Below are positions 35,604 through 47,929 of a stretch of DNA of 64,000 nt, one piece after another (position 1 is the stretch's first letter; every line of letters starts with the position of its first letter). The notes below the pieces were generated by a model. That model saw only the letters and a list, made by a program, of their open reading frames with translations, did not search any database and was not told the origin of the DNA. The DNA is from Mytilus edulis. Taxonomy: Eukaryota > Mollusca > Bivalvia > Mytilida > Mytilidae. The stretch covers positions 73,299,821-73,363,820 of the forward strand of contig NC_092346.1 of the NCBI RefSeq assembly GCF_963676685.1, written 5' to 3'. Made by a program: the position numbers and the translations under genes.

Positions 35604-38203
35604 TTATATGCTCTCGTCGCTTGTGCTTTCTAAGTCTGATTCTTCGTCATTCTCGGAACATGTCTCAACCTCAGTGTTATCAGAATCAGAGCTATCTTTC
35701 GTACAAAAATTTTCATAAGCTTGTATGTCGACATTGTGAAACCCCTTATTATTCCGCCGTTCACTGCCGATTGCAGGTATTACTGATTTTCCATTTGGTT
35801 TTGAAACAATTCGATCCCGTCGCAAAGACTTTTTTATTTTCCCTTTTGCTTTGATTTTGGGAGAAAGCTTAACAGGTGGAAGTGGTACTGATCTTAGATT
35901 TGATCGACGTGGTGGAGGGAAACGCTCTTTATCAAACTTGTCGGTAACCGGTTCGAGCGATCTTCTTGGAAAAGCTGATCGATCATATCCAGTGTCCTGT
36001 CGGGAGGATGATAATCCTTTCATCAGCTTTGCAAACGTGATAACCTTCTTAAATCTTCTTTTCGCTTCCTGTTGTCTCTCGAATGGAAGCAAGTCGTCAA
36101 GTGTAAAGCCATTCTTCTCCAATAATTCTTCTACGGTCATATCATTGACTGGGTCACGTACGCACAAAGAGGCCTGTCCTTGTTGAAATAAGATCCTAGC
36201 ACATGAAATAAATCCATTTCTAGCAGCCATAACTATGGGTGTAAACCCCTCTTTGTTTCCATTATCAACTTTTAAACCTAGCCTCCGGAAGTGTCGAACC
36301 AAGGAATTGGTTCCTATATCATTACCAACCATTGTACAGTACAGCAATGGACTGTTTCCTGAAGAAAAAGAAAGGGGATTAATATTTGCATTGTAGTCAT
36401 GATGTTAATGCTCTCATTTATATCATTATTTACAAAAAAACACGCGTAAATGTTTAAAAAAATATAGTTGAATAAAATACCTTTATAGTTTAATATATAT
36501 TTTTTTCTTTATAATATAACTTTATGTGAGAGAAAAAAAGAACAGAGGCAAACAATCACTAACCAGACATACTTTGAAAAAAAAATTATAGAAACTATTT
36601 GAAAACAAAATGAATGAAAACCTTAATACTTATTTGCGATTCAGTTCTGTCCAGTACTATACACAAAATTTCACATCACATTTTATTGCATAAGAAAATA
36701 ACCAACACAGGAAGTTAACCAATCAAATTTATGCCCCTTTTTCCCTTGTGTACAAGCTTAAGTAACCATGCGACCTCATGCTTCCAAAATATTCTACAGA
36801 AACACCACAAAACAAAATGGTGTTTTGAAACTCACAAGATATATTTTTATGATTCAGAATTGTCTTACGACATTAAAATGTAGGACAAATTCAAGGGAAT
36901 AATTTTGTTCTACTCTTTTCTCTTTTTCGTTTGCAACTGTATGTGACACTATGATTTTGTCGTATTGTACCTATAACACCCTTTATTAAAGGGAGTTTTT
37001 TTATATCATTATTTACTACGTATATGTTTTTAAGAATACAGAAAGCCATGACAGTTCATACAGTTGGCCGAAATGAAAAAGAGCATTTTTTTTTTATTTT
37101 GCTGTATTCTTTTAAAGATTGTTTATAGTCCATATTACGTATGAGCAGCTCATGCTTTTGAAATGACAAAAGGATGACAGGAAGTACTACAAGCGACATT
37201 ATTTGTGATTTTTGGTGCAACTTTAGTATTATTATTGCAATTTCGAAATGTATAATATGCCAACATAGTTAATTCTTCAAACTTTTCTCATCATTTGATT
37301 TGTAATTGCATAATTTATCAAATGAGAGAATCATGCAGCCATTCGTTCTTATAGCAGCCGCTGTTCCTTAAAGTAGATTTTTAAAAGCCACACCATAAAC
37401 CTTGCAGTATTGTACTTACCTTTATCATCTGTCGTGTCGGGATCTATGTCTCTGTGTTTAACAAAGACTTCTACAAGGTCGTTGCATCTTTTTTCACAGG
37501 CGTAACTCAGTGGTGTTCTACCATTATCATCAGCAAGATTGACGTCTCCGCCATGAAAGAGTAAAAGTCGGGATACCGAAGTACGTCTCAACTCCTCCTA
37601 AAATGTTAGAATTGATACATCAAAATAGCGTTAGTCTTTAACCTTCCTATCTGTTTTTATAACATCAAGTAATTACAAGATTAAGGTGATTTAACATATA
37701 CTTTTGTTTACAATGACCCATTACTCTCTAATAACACTCTATGCTTAATATTTAAGACAGAAGTAGGCAAATTATATTGATACTGGCACCGTAATGGCTT
37801 GAGTAGTTTTCGATTTTTCTTGTCTTACCAGTTTAAAATCATTTTTAATGAGATACTTCTTTCAGATGAAATCTATTATATTCGTAGCGCTTTTCATCCT
37901 ACATTATTACAACTTAATTATTTTATGTATACCTACCTTAATAGTACATGCTACAATCAAGGGAGTTTTCCCGTTGAAATCTCTGGCATTGACAATATTT
38001 CCTGGAGATGCTTCAAGAATAAACCTCACTAAGTGTTGTTTTCCTTTTCTAATGGCATCGAACAACATTCTCCCATCTGTGTCATCATCAAACTTTTCCT
38101 CGTTATTTGACATCAGGTTTACTAAGGAACGGATGTAAAAAAAATCAAATAGTTCACCTCGCTGGTTAGAATGTTTCTGGTACTTCTTTAAAGTAGTGGT
38201 CAT
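35604..38203 (-). CDS. ankyrin-repeat protein, three exons
   Basis: Minus-strand exons 38,203-37,937, 37,597-37,420 and 36,358-35,604 join to a 399-residue ORF with good splice sites (AAG|gtaggt, ttttag|GAG, G|gtaagt, cttcag|GA). About five ankyrin repeats span residues 43-216, with TPL-type cores: NGKTPLIVAC, NGRTPLSYAC, GNSPLLYC, EGFTPIVMAA. Then comes a helical segment (TVEELLEKNGFTLDDLLPF), a basic region near 316-331 (KIKAKGKIKKSLRRDR) that may be a nuclear signal, and an acidic Ser/Asp/Glu C-terminus. Ankyrin repeats bind proteins; the partner is unknown. Layout loosely recalls ANKRD34-type proteins, but I would not assign the name. Upstream non-coding exons may exist. Confidence 0.82.
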
Positions 38204-38214
38204 TTTTACGCAAA

Positions 38215-38675
38215 CTTTATGTCAAATACTTTGCACGCTTCCAATTTTTCAACCAGACAGAGAGATAACAATCATTTCCCAAGTAACACGTCAGAGAACA
38301 GTAAGGCATGGTACAATCATACTTTACACGCTATAACTAAATGTGATTTTCATTTTACTAATGCAACAAACGAATGTATATCTTTTATATCCTTGGTTTT
38401 AAGTCAACAATAACAGATATCAAATCACGATTCTTCCTTGTAAACTCTTGACTTTTCATATCTTCAATTAATAAGATTATGTTTACAGACATAAAATCAA
38501 CTAATATGTGTAACAGATTTTTTTATTTACCAATTAATACACTTCTCTTAACCTTTCTCTTCTATTTTCTTATTTCCGTCGCTTGCAAGGATAACCCTTA
38601 ATCAATATACATCATTTTATGCTTTGCACTATTAAATGTATCATGTATCTCTTTATAAATAGTTATAAATTCCTT
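38215..38675. other. region upstream of the ankyrin gene
   Basis: Probable promoter side of the minus-strand gene. No convincing TATA box or 5' exon could be picked, and no other gene is visible. Confidence 0.35.
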
Positions 38676-38739
38676 TTTTTTTCTCTAACAACACCGGAAA
38701 AAACTTGACGATAAATTATTTTCAGACGTACCCACAGCG

Positions 38740-39640
38740 GTAAATTCGATACTGTTTAGATAATTTGTGTGCCTCTTATCCCAGGAATAGATTACCTTAG
38801 CCGTATTTGACACAACTTTTTGGAATTTCGGATCCTCAATGCTCTTCAACTTAGTCTGACGTACTAAATTATAATCCATGCTCTTCAACTTAGTCTGACG
38901 TACTAAATTATAATCCTTGTACTTTTGATAACTGTTTACACCACTGGGTCGATGCTACTGCTGGTGGACGTTTCGTCCCCGAGAGTATCACCAGCCCAGT
39001 AGTCAGCACTACGGTGTTGACATGAATATCAATTGTGTGGTCATTTATATAAATTTCCTGTTACAAAACTTTAAAATTTTCACAAAAACTATGGATTTTC
39101 TAATCCAAGGAATAGATTACCATAGCCGTATTTGGCACAACTGTTTTGTTTCGGATCCTCAATGCTCTTCAACTTTGTACTTGTTTGGCTTTAAAACTGT
39201 TTTGATATGAGCGTCACTGATGAGTCTTTTGTAGACGAAACGCGCGTCTGGCGTACTAAATTATAATCTTTGTACTTTTGATACTTATTTACACCACTGG
39301 GTCGATGCCACTGCTGGTAGACGTTTCGTCCCCGAGGGTATCACCAGCCCAGTAGTCAGCACCTCGGTGTTGACATGAATATCAATTGTGTGTTCAAATT
39401 AATAAATTTCCTGTTACAAATCTTTAAAATTTTCGAAAAACTATGGATTTTCTTATCCAAGGAATAGATTACCATAGCTGTATTTGGCACAACTGTTTGG
39501 TTTCGGATCCTCAATGCTCTTCAACTTTATACTTGTTTGACTTTATAACTTTTTTGATATGAGCGTCACTGATGAGTCTTGTGTAGACGAAACGCGCGTC
39601 TGGCGTACTTAATTATAATCCTGGTACCTTTGATTTAGAT
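38740..39640 (+). repeat. tandem array of family C (~353-bp period)
   Basis: ccactgggtcgatgc occurs at about 38,942 and 39,295, and the downstream sequence (tttcgtccccgag, atcaccagcccagtagtcag, gttgacatgaatatcaattg, cctcaatgctcttcaac, gtagacgaaacgcgcgtctg) repeats with it. The last unit ends near 39,640. A 44-bp direct duplication (atgctcttcaacttagtctg) sits at about 38,837-38,915. Confidence 0.8.
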
Positions 39641-41275
39641 TTATTATAAAAATATTAGTAAAATAAATATGTTAGCACATAAACTTGCGAAAAAAAACAT
39701 CCAGGGAAAGGTTCAATAAAATCTGGTTAATATTTGTGTAAGAGATATTGTGGACACAATATTTATACCAAACTCTAACTTTAAGAATTTTTTTTATAAT
39801 TGTATATGCATGCCAGAATCAATAGGAGGTACACAAATATTGTATTTTGTAAAAAATATAAATATTTATGATTAGTGAAATCAAAATACTGGTTTGGAGA
39901 GTTGAATACAACCTGATATAGATATCATAAAGTCCATGTTTTGGTATTTGAAAACAAAAAAACACCCAGATCGACATTTAAACCAAAGCTGCAAAATCTA
40001 AGAGAGATTCTGTGAAAGTTTTATCGAGATCCAGGAAGGAGTTTAGGTTGAGCTGTGAATGCAAGATGTGTTCCCCTTTTGTAGATATTGAAAACTAAAT
40101 TACTATGAACAGTCAAATACTTAGGGCTTGGGTATTTCTCTCTTGTTTAAATCACCACCTGAGAAAAAAGTTTAATGTACGACGGACAATCAAACAAAAT
40201 AAAATACTATATAGTACTTTGTGACATTGTAGATTAGTAGAACTTTAAAACATAAATCATGATACAAATAGTTGATTTCATGTTTGCTCATCTAAAATAT
40301 TTAAATCTAGCTTTTTTACACAAGATTATATTTCTTTTTGTAGTCTATAGACATTTCTCAGCCACGAAAGAAACATTTTGCTTACATCCACGTCATTTTA
40401 ACTCTGATGCATATTTATCTTCAAAGCAATACATCATATATATTTGTTTGTGTGCTTTAAATACGACTGATATGCAGGAAAATAACAAACTATGGATAAT
40501 AATGTCATTAAATCGTTGTGATTATTAATTTACCCTAATTATGTTACATATTTGTCTCGTCAACTGTTTATTATGATTGCACACAACGAAATACATGAAA
40601 ATTGTTTGTCAATATTGCCTCATAGTGATCTGCAGTTAGCTAGAGATGTTGGTAAGAAACGAGTTCATAATCTGTATCATCATACGGTCACCATTATCTT
40701 GTGAATTTTAAATATTTGAAACTATTTTACAGTTAGACATGTTTTATGTTTAAAGTTTGAATGACAGGTCAATTTTTGTTGTCTGTAGTATATTTCTATA
40801 AGGTTATTTGAAGTCAAGTAACAATACACCTGAATATTATTGAAAAGTTTCTATTTCATATTTAATATTGAATGATTTCTGTTATGGTGAAAAATTTGAG
40901 AATGGAATATTCAGGTCAGTTTTCAACCTTTGGTCCGTCGGTGCTCGAACTAACGACAACTATCACAGCCTAGGCTATCAGTCTACCAATCAGACAATCT
41001 GTTTTGTTTTATGGCCTACGGGGAAAATATGTAGTACTTGTATACTTACATCATAAATAATATTTTTAAATACCGCCTACAAAGTTAAATTTTTGAGTTT
41101 CAGTATTTTTTTAAGTATATAATGGTACACGATGTTTGTTATCAGCTATTTTTGAATTCTCTAGTGAGGGAAATACGTTTAAAATCTACACTATGCTTAG
41201 ATCATCCAGTTGTACAATATGTTAATTTCATTTCATAATATTGATATTAAGGTAGTCCTCAAATTGCAGATATCA
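39641..41275. other. no gene identified
   Basis: AT-rich. ORFs at 40,259-40,528 and 40,868-41,056 have no domain or splice support. The sequence near 40,935-41,000 (ggtgctcgaactaacgac) faintly resembles a reversed tRNA/SINE B box but lacks a matching A box and fold. Confidence 0.4.
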
Positions 41276-41279
41276 AATA

Positions 41280-41462
41280 GACCGTCTCTTTGTATATTGG
41301 CGTTGTTTTTTGTTGCATGCTATGCCAGTGTTCCGGTTTTTTTCTTTGTTCTCTTCTTATTGTTGATGTGTTTCCCTTGGTTTTAGTTTGTAATCCAGAT
41401 TTGTTTTCTTTCTATCGATTTATGACTTTTGAACAAAGGTATACTACTTTTGCCTTTTTTTA
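41280..41462 (-). repeat. dispersed repeat family B, reverse copy
   Basis: ttgttgatgtgtttccctt, agtttgtaatccagatttg, tcgatttatgacttttgaac and ttttgccttttt are in the order expected for a reverse family B copy. Confidence 0.7.
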
Positions 41463-41699
41463 AAGACCTATGTTTTTTTGGTTTTTTTCCATTTAAACAC
41501 TTATGTTTATTCCAACAGTACAATTACGAAGCAAACATATGGGGCGCAATAAAACATTATTTCTAATAAGTTTGATATATGAAAGTCATATTTTCTAAAT
41601 TTCATAAGGTTGCAATGAAAATAGGTTCAAGTCATACTGATTTATGTACATGAACGTCATTCGAATGTATTTTTATGCGTATTGGTTGAACGTCATGAA

Positions 41700-42274
41700 A
41701 ATAAGATGTGGTATGATTGCCAATGAGATATGCAAAAGACCAAATTGACTAATGGACATAAGAAAATAAGTCCAATGCTACTTACAATTAAAAGAAACAT
41801 AATCAATGAATATTTTTCTAGTATTGTTAATATAGTGTTTTGTATACAAAATGTATGTCAATTAATTTAATCAGCTGATTATTCCCTGTGCAGTCAGTGG
41901 ATTGTAACAGGGTACGTCAGGAGAAGCTTGGAATCTTGATGGTTTATTTTACAAGCAATATTTGATGAATAAAATTATTATGTAGTTAAAAAAAAGAAAA
42001 AATTGATAAAAATGTAAGCAACAGTATGTCATCGTACGGCACAAAGTCTAAGTCTATATTTTGGCATGAAAAATGAAAAATACTAATATCGAGGAAAATA
42101 TTACCTGAGTTATGTAAACTCGTAACAAACGAAAAACAAATATAATAGGTAGCAATAAACGACAATCACTAAATAACAGACTCCTGACGTAGACACCTTC
42201 AAATAGATATCGGGTTATATATGTTTACAAGAGCTCTACCCTCCCTTTTACATAAGACAATGGCGTAACAGCAC
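41700..42274 (+). repeat. dispersed repeat family A, left half (host of the 2.1-kb element)
   Basis: Starts ataagatgtggtatgattgc. Later parts (aataaacgacaatcactaaa, cagactcctgacgtagaca, aagacaatggcgtaacagcac) follow family A order. It resumes after 44,408 with acttcaaacgtcagttgaaa. Confidence 0.65.
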
Positions 42275-44408
42275 TATGAAAGGCTGTTCATGTCGAAAAC
42301 CCGATAAAGTAACGCGTTAATATATTTTTAACGCGTTTTTTAATTATTAAAAGCGTTAATCACTAAACTACAAAAAATTAGCGAATTTTTTTTCTTCTTT
42401 CACCTTAACAACGTTTTAAGTCGTCAGATTTACTCGAAACTTACTAAATGAAATGGCCAGATGTGTCATATTTTCGTCAATTAACGCGATAAAGTTTACA
42501 GATTTTTATCACATATATATATATTATCGTCATTAATTACTTATCGCGTTTGAGTAAGAATTAACGCGTTAAATGAAAGTTTAACGCGTTAAATGAAACT
42601 TTAACGCATTAAATACAACTTAAACGCGTTTTAAATGCTATTGTAACGTAAATACTACTTTATCGCGTTAAAAGCAACTAGATAGGGTGTCTTCCTCAGT
42701 CTTGGATTTTGAAATACCAGAAAACAAGGTCTAGATCTTTGACAAAATGTGCAAATTTTTAGATTAGTAGGTAATTCATGTGCAAGAATTTTCATTATAA
42801 TATAGAAAAATGCCATGTTTTATCATATTTATGGTTGTATTTAACAAAAAAAACGAATACTTATGTTTGAATCCACTTTTTCCAACTTTGCCAAAAAAAG
42901 GGGAGGCAACTCAAATGCAAGGGCAGATAATTCAGATAGTGTTACTTTTACAATAGAATGTGTTAGGAATTTACCCATTTTATTATGTAGCAAGAAAACA
43001 AGTTCGGTGACACCCCTTTTTTTCATTTTTGTTTTTTTTTATATATAAAAGCATAATATTGGAGCTATCTCCTCATATTTTATCTCAAAATTAAATGGTG
43101 TAGTTTTCGTTTTATTGCGGAAAATTAGGTTTTCCATGCATAATCAATACAAAATCGATCAATTTTGCACAACCTGTAGTGTGAAATTAAGTCCCGTGAT
43201 CCATCCTTTTTATTAATGTTTTTAAACAAGCAGGATATAAACTACAATTTGGCAAATTATTAAAAAATTCTATGGATTATAATTTAGACACCCCATCTGC
43301 CATGAATGCAACTTTAACGCGTTCAATGCAACTTTAACGCGTTAAATACAACTTTAACGAGTGAAATATAACTTTTACGAGTTAAATATAACTTTAACGA
43401 GTTAAATATAACTTTAACGAGTTAAATGCTATTTTAATGCGTTAAAAGCAACTTAAATGCGTTTTTCTGAAGATGGTGACAACATATCTATATCTATCAA
43501 CCAAACATCAGTTAAATATTACCATGGGAAATTGTTACACGGCTGTCAGTCAGATAGCTGAGGACAAATCATAATTTGGCCTTTTATCATTTTTTTACAT
43601 TCTGGCGTCATTGATGAGTCTTTTTTTTTTAAAAACGCGCGTCTGGCGCAAATACAAAATTTCAATTCTGGTATCTATGATGAGTTTATTTATCAGCTAG
43701 CAATCTTGTATGAATTGTAAACATGTATAAAACAAGAGGTTCTTAATAGCATGCATCGTGCATCAAGTAAACTATGCCCAATAAGGTTATGAATCTGTGC
43801 CAAATGTTTCACTGGTAATAGGGTTAAGCGAACGACCGTGTGATATTGCGGGGGAGGGGGGAGATGATCTATTCTTTATTTTTACGTCTTACTAAGTCGG
43901 TTTTTTTCCGGCATTTTGTACATCTAAATACTGCGTTGTTCTGTCTACTAGGCATGTACGGAGACCATATCATTTTTTGTTTCCTGAATTTGGCGCTATT
44001 ATTAGTGCCCTACCTGCAAAGCTCAAAGAGACTTTCTATCTGTCTGTCCGTTCTCTATTCGTTATCAGTCCTGAATTTTGTCCAAGGTGATGGTTGTCTT
44101 TCTGACTGTAACTTCCTTGTTTTATTTTTTATTTTCATTGTGTCGCGTTAAATGATTTTTTTAGCGCGTCAAAACGATGATTGAATTTGTTGCGTTAAAT
44201 GTGATTCATTATGACACATGAGGCCAGTGCAACGGGTATTTTATCGTGATAAATGTCGTTTTTCCCTCACAGGTTAAATCTCCAACTTAATAATTTCAAA
44301 GTTTAACGCGTTAAATATATTGATTTCTTTACGCGTTAAAACTGTATTTATCGCGTTAAATGTTAACGCGTCACTTTATCGGGTTTTTGACACGAACGGC
44401 CTTTCATA
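42275..44408. mobile_element. 2.1-kb terminal-inverted-repeat element rich in ACGCGT palindromes
   Basis: The left end tatgaaaggctgttcatgtc, then aaaacccgataaagtaacgc, is the inverted counterpart of the right end (gcgtcactttatcgggttt ... acgaacggcctttcata), with few mismatches over about 45 bp. Both sides are flanked by the direct repeat cagcac (42,269-42,274 and 44,409-44,414), read as a 6-bp target duplication. Inside are about ten ACGCGT cores, many in the 12-bp palindrome ttaacgcgttaa, plus decayed forms (aacgagtt, atcgcgtt). They are clustered at both ends and in two arrays of about 20-bp period (42,560-42,680; 43,303-43,465). No transposase ORF is visible, so it is non-autonomous. A family C fragment (43,595-43,685) has inserted into it. 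Confidence 0.8.
42681..43297. mobile_element. possible nested insertion in the TIR element
   Basis: This stretch separates the two ACGCGT arrays and itself lacks the motif. Its ends gatagggtgtct and agacaccccatc are inverted with one mismatch. No clear target duplication was found, so an insertion is a proposal only. Confidence 0.35.
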
Positions 44409-44520
44409 CAGCACGACAAAAAAACTTCAAACGTCAGTTGAAATAAGTAACAAAAAGACTTATGATACAAAACACCGATATAAGATAACTCGCATCTACT
44501 GAAAGCTTGTTTAAAGCCAA
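44409..44520 (+). repeat. family A, right half
   Basis: cagcacgac..acttcaaac, gtcagttgaaataagtaac and ataagataactcgcatctac continue the family A copy broken at 42,274. Confidence 0.6.
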
Positions 44521-44679
44521 TTGCAACTGATTAATAAATCAAATTCTCAGTTCTACTAGATATTAATCCAATGGATTTAGTAATAAGCGCTATAAAAAAG
44601 ACATGTGGCAAGCCGTTGGGAATTCATATGTATCAACAATACGGTAAGGTCCACATTTCATGTTTGCACATTTTCCTTA

Positions 44680-44750
44680 AATTTTGAAACTGATGTCGGG
44701 GTGTTGTCTCTTTGTCACGTTCTCAATTTTCATTCTCAATCTTATTCCCT
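44680..44750 (+). repeat. repeat family E fragment
   Basis: tcggggtgttgtctctttg and cgttctcaattttcattct match the end of family E. Confidence 0.6.
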
Positions 44751-45955
44751 GTTTTAGATATTAAAAAAAGCATTCATAAATATTGATAAACATCATTGTT
44801 GATATCAAAAAATTATTGTGTCACTATCATATATTTTGTTTGTATAAATAACTGTAAAAGAAAAAAGGGTAATGCATAAATATAAGCATCGACATGTGTT
44901 CATTACGTTTTATGATTACACATTTAGTCAGTATTTTTTAATTTAATAGTATCAAAATCAGTGACGTAACAATAAAACAAATGTACATAGACAATGTATC
45001 TTAATCTTAGTGTTCAAATGATAACATTTAAGAGTAGGCTTATTCCAAGGGTCTGTTTCTCATTTGATCATTCAATTGTAATGTTAACTGTTATATCGAC
45101 ATGTTAAGCTTTAAATAATATGACAATTTGTAATTTATATCTGTGGTCGCTTTTAATCATTGCTTGTTCTTGGTGATTAAGGTTTTTATTTATAAATACT
45201 AGTATGGGTTGTTGTAAATTTTCTATCCTGGTGTGTATACGTACAGGTTACTATTTCAATATGTAATAAAAAAAAACCTTAAAAAGCGTGCATATCATAT
45301 TGATTTCTATGATATGCATAAATACAAAACAGACGTATTTAACAAATAGATTTATTAACAATCAATTATGAATTGCTGAATAACGTCATATTATATTAAC
45401 AACATCATTTAGTAGTTCATCTTCCATTTCCACCTACACAATCATTCGTGTTGAATATATTTCATTTTCCAGTTAGTATACTTTACAGTTACTTTCTATC
45501 ACTTATTTTCCTAGTTTCTGTTTGTTTCTTAATGTATTTAATATTAAAACTCAGCTAAGATGAAATCTTTCTAATCGTTTTTTAAACATGGACTTTAGTT
45601 AAACAACCGATATTGTTTGACTCTTTTCGCTAATATCTGAAAATATAAGAAATATAGCATTTGAAATATATACGTACATGGGTGTTGTGATAAATGAAAA
45701 AAAAAGCACTCGCCATTACTTATAGCTTTTTTTTTTTAAATAAATATGTAATTTGTTACACAATATAGATACAAGCATCTACTGAAAACTAAGAAAACTT
45801 TTTTATCAATTTTTAACCGCTTGCAACTAAAAAAAGATCTTTTACGGTAGACAGTCTGTCCATTTAAAGGGCCAAACATAAGACTAAAGAGTGTTATTGC
45901 AGAAAACATTTTTTTTCATACAGCCCACGGGTTAACCTTGAAAATTAGCATTACT
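44751..45955. other. no gene identified
   Basis: Low-GC sequence without ORFs of note or recognisable repeats. Confidence 0.4.
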
Positions 45956-45957
45956 AA

Positions 45958-46145
45958 TTACTAATCCAGGAATAGACAACCTTAGCTGTATTTGGCACAA
46001 CTTTTTAATTTTGGGTCATCAATGCTCTTCAACTTTGTACTTGTTTGGCTTTATAACTATTTTGGTCTGAGCGTTACTGATGAGTCTTATGTAGACGAAA
46101 CGCGCGTCTGGTGTATTAAATTATAATCCTGGTGCCTTTGATAAC
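45958..46145 (+). repeat. dispersed repeat family C
   Basis: ccaggaatagacaacctta, aatgctcttcaactttgtac, tgatgagtcttatgtagacg and aaacgcgcgtctggtgtatt, ending aatcctggtgcctttgataa. A compact, well-preserved copy that includes the typical 3' end. Confidence 0.8.
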
Positions 46146-46529
46146 TACTATCAGTATCACAAAAAAAAACATGCCGTTAGTTTAAACTTTATATAGAATA
46201 TAACATTGAAATTTAATCGTGGCATTTATTGCATATGTGTTAAAAACAATTTGAACATTTGAAAAATATACTGTTACCGTTTTAGTTATTCAAACAATCA
46301 AGTGGTATGCTATCTGTTATTTACACCACATAGTGGGTTATAATTTTTTTAATTTTAATTAAGGACTTTCTTTCTTTTATGAGAGTTTGGGAATAAATGA
46401 CATTAGTTATACATTTAAATAGTTCTCTGTATTTTGAAATTTTAAATAGAAACGTATTAACTTATAAACATTTGACCGTAACTAAGATATTACAATACGG
46501 TTTTATCATTTTTGGGATATTTTTAACAT

Positions 46530-46800
46530 TGCCAAAAAAAGGGAGGTTTGGCTAGGCGTACAACAAGGTGCAACCCATCATTAATTCTAAACAGGTCCCG
46601 AAAAAAGTTAGAAATATGGCAGTTGTTGTCAAATAGTCTGTTTATATGTGTTTTTGAGTTTGTTTTTGCAGCAGTTCAGTCTTTCTGTTATTTCGTTGTT
46701 TTCCTTTTATAGTTGATGTGTTTCCCTCGGATTTGGTTTGTGAATTTTATTTTCGCTCAATCGATTTATGACTATTGTACAGTAGTAAACTTATGTTTCC
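46530..46800 (-). repeat. dispersed repeat family B, reverse copy
   Basis: gggaggtttggctaggcg, gcaacccatcattaattc, tagttgatgtgtttccctc and caatcgatttatgactatt occur in reverse family B order. Confidence 0.75.
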
Positions 46801-46942
46801 TTATTTCTGCTATCGAGTCAATTTTATTCTAATTCTCTGGAATAAAATTAACATGATAAAAAAACTGAAGTCGTACTCAGAACTTTCTCTGGAATAAAAC
46901 TCACCTGACACACTAATGGAGGCGTACTCGTAATAAACTTAC

Positions 46943-47008
46943 CTGATAAACTGGTGGAGGCGTAGTCTGGATCATCTCTAGATAAACTTGTCACAGATGG
47001 CACATATA
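46943..47008 (-). other. possible 66-nt internal exon with duplicated donor region
   Basis: On the minus strand, caattgcag|TATATGTGCC opens and CAGTTTATCAG|gtaagttt closes a 66-nt segment readable as VPSVTSLSRDDPDYASTSLS (phase 1 at both ends). Downstream (46,855-46,942) the exon end and donor are repeated in decaying form: tacgcctccattagtgtgtc then ag|gtgagt, and a third copy with gttaat. No neighbouring exons were found, so the parent gene is unknown and the segment may be fossil. Confidence 0.35.
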
Positions 47009-47344
47009 CTGCAATTGAAGATTTATATATGTAGATACGTTTGCAAAAGTTTTTCCGGTTTAACATTCATTTTTGAAAATCATTTTATGAGCAAAACAAC
47101 TTTCAATGTTTTGCCTTGGATAAGTTTTCTTTCAATCTGTTTATTATAATAAACGAAACTCTAACAATGCGCATTAATAAAAAAATTATTATTTGTTCCT
47201 CAATTTTTTGCTGACCTGGGACTTTGTTTTCAATACAATATGCTGATAAAACAAACAATAAAAATGATTATTAGTTGCGGATAGAACAAGCTTCCCGGAA
47301 CAGCTGGGAGTACTCTTAGCTCGATACTATGTCTTTATTTGGAA

Positions 47345-47445
47345 GCAAGTCATTTCGTACCCTGACCATTTCGTACCTCTGCCATTTCGTACCCAAATCT
47401 GCCATTCCGTACCCAACATTTACCATTTCGTACCCACGTTTTGTG
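47345..47445 (+). repeat. short tandem repeat (catttcgtaccc)
   Basis: Five spaced copies of catttcgtacc(c), one with cattccgtaccc, at irregular 15-22 bp intervals. Followed by gacgagtcaagccattt, shared with about 12,035 kb-scale repeat sequence at 12,030-12,050. Confidence 0.8.
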
Positions 47446-47929
47446 TCGATTAGACGAGTCAAGCCATTTGCTACTGAAATTTAGTTTGACAGTTTGTTCT
47501 TATGTTATAATATAACACCACTGTCACGTTTGGGAGATATGAGGGCTCGCAAACATGTTGAACCCATCCATAATGTATATTTGACTGTCCCAAATCTGGT
47601 CGTATGATTTCGTTTAAAATACAATTAATTTCACCAATACTAAAAACAGTTCTATATTAACATTCTTTTAATTGTTAGAAAAAACATCAAATAACACCAC
47701 TACAAACTTAATTCCAATGTTATAATCCATTTTTAGAAATTAACCTGTGACAGTTTTTTTTGTGTGGCTTAGATACATTCGTGTGACACAGAGATCATAA
47801 GCCCCTTATTCTGTATTTGTGTATTGTCGTAAATTAACTTTAGGTGTTCGTTGTTATTTTATGGTTTACATGTCGAAATGTACCATGTGTACTATTATAT
47901 TACTTATTTATGTATTTTTTTCTGTTATG

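Noticed and set aside
40930..41000. tRNA-like B box (reverse) near ggtgctcgaac
   Set aside because: No compatible A box or acceptor stem could be paired.
43840..44151. 103-codon hydrophobic ORF inside the 2.1-kb TIR element, considered as a transposase remnant
   Set aside because: No DDE/DDD or zinc-finger features; composition is T-rich chance.
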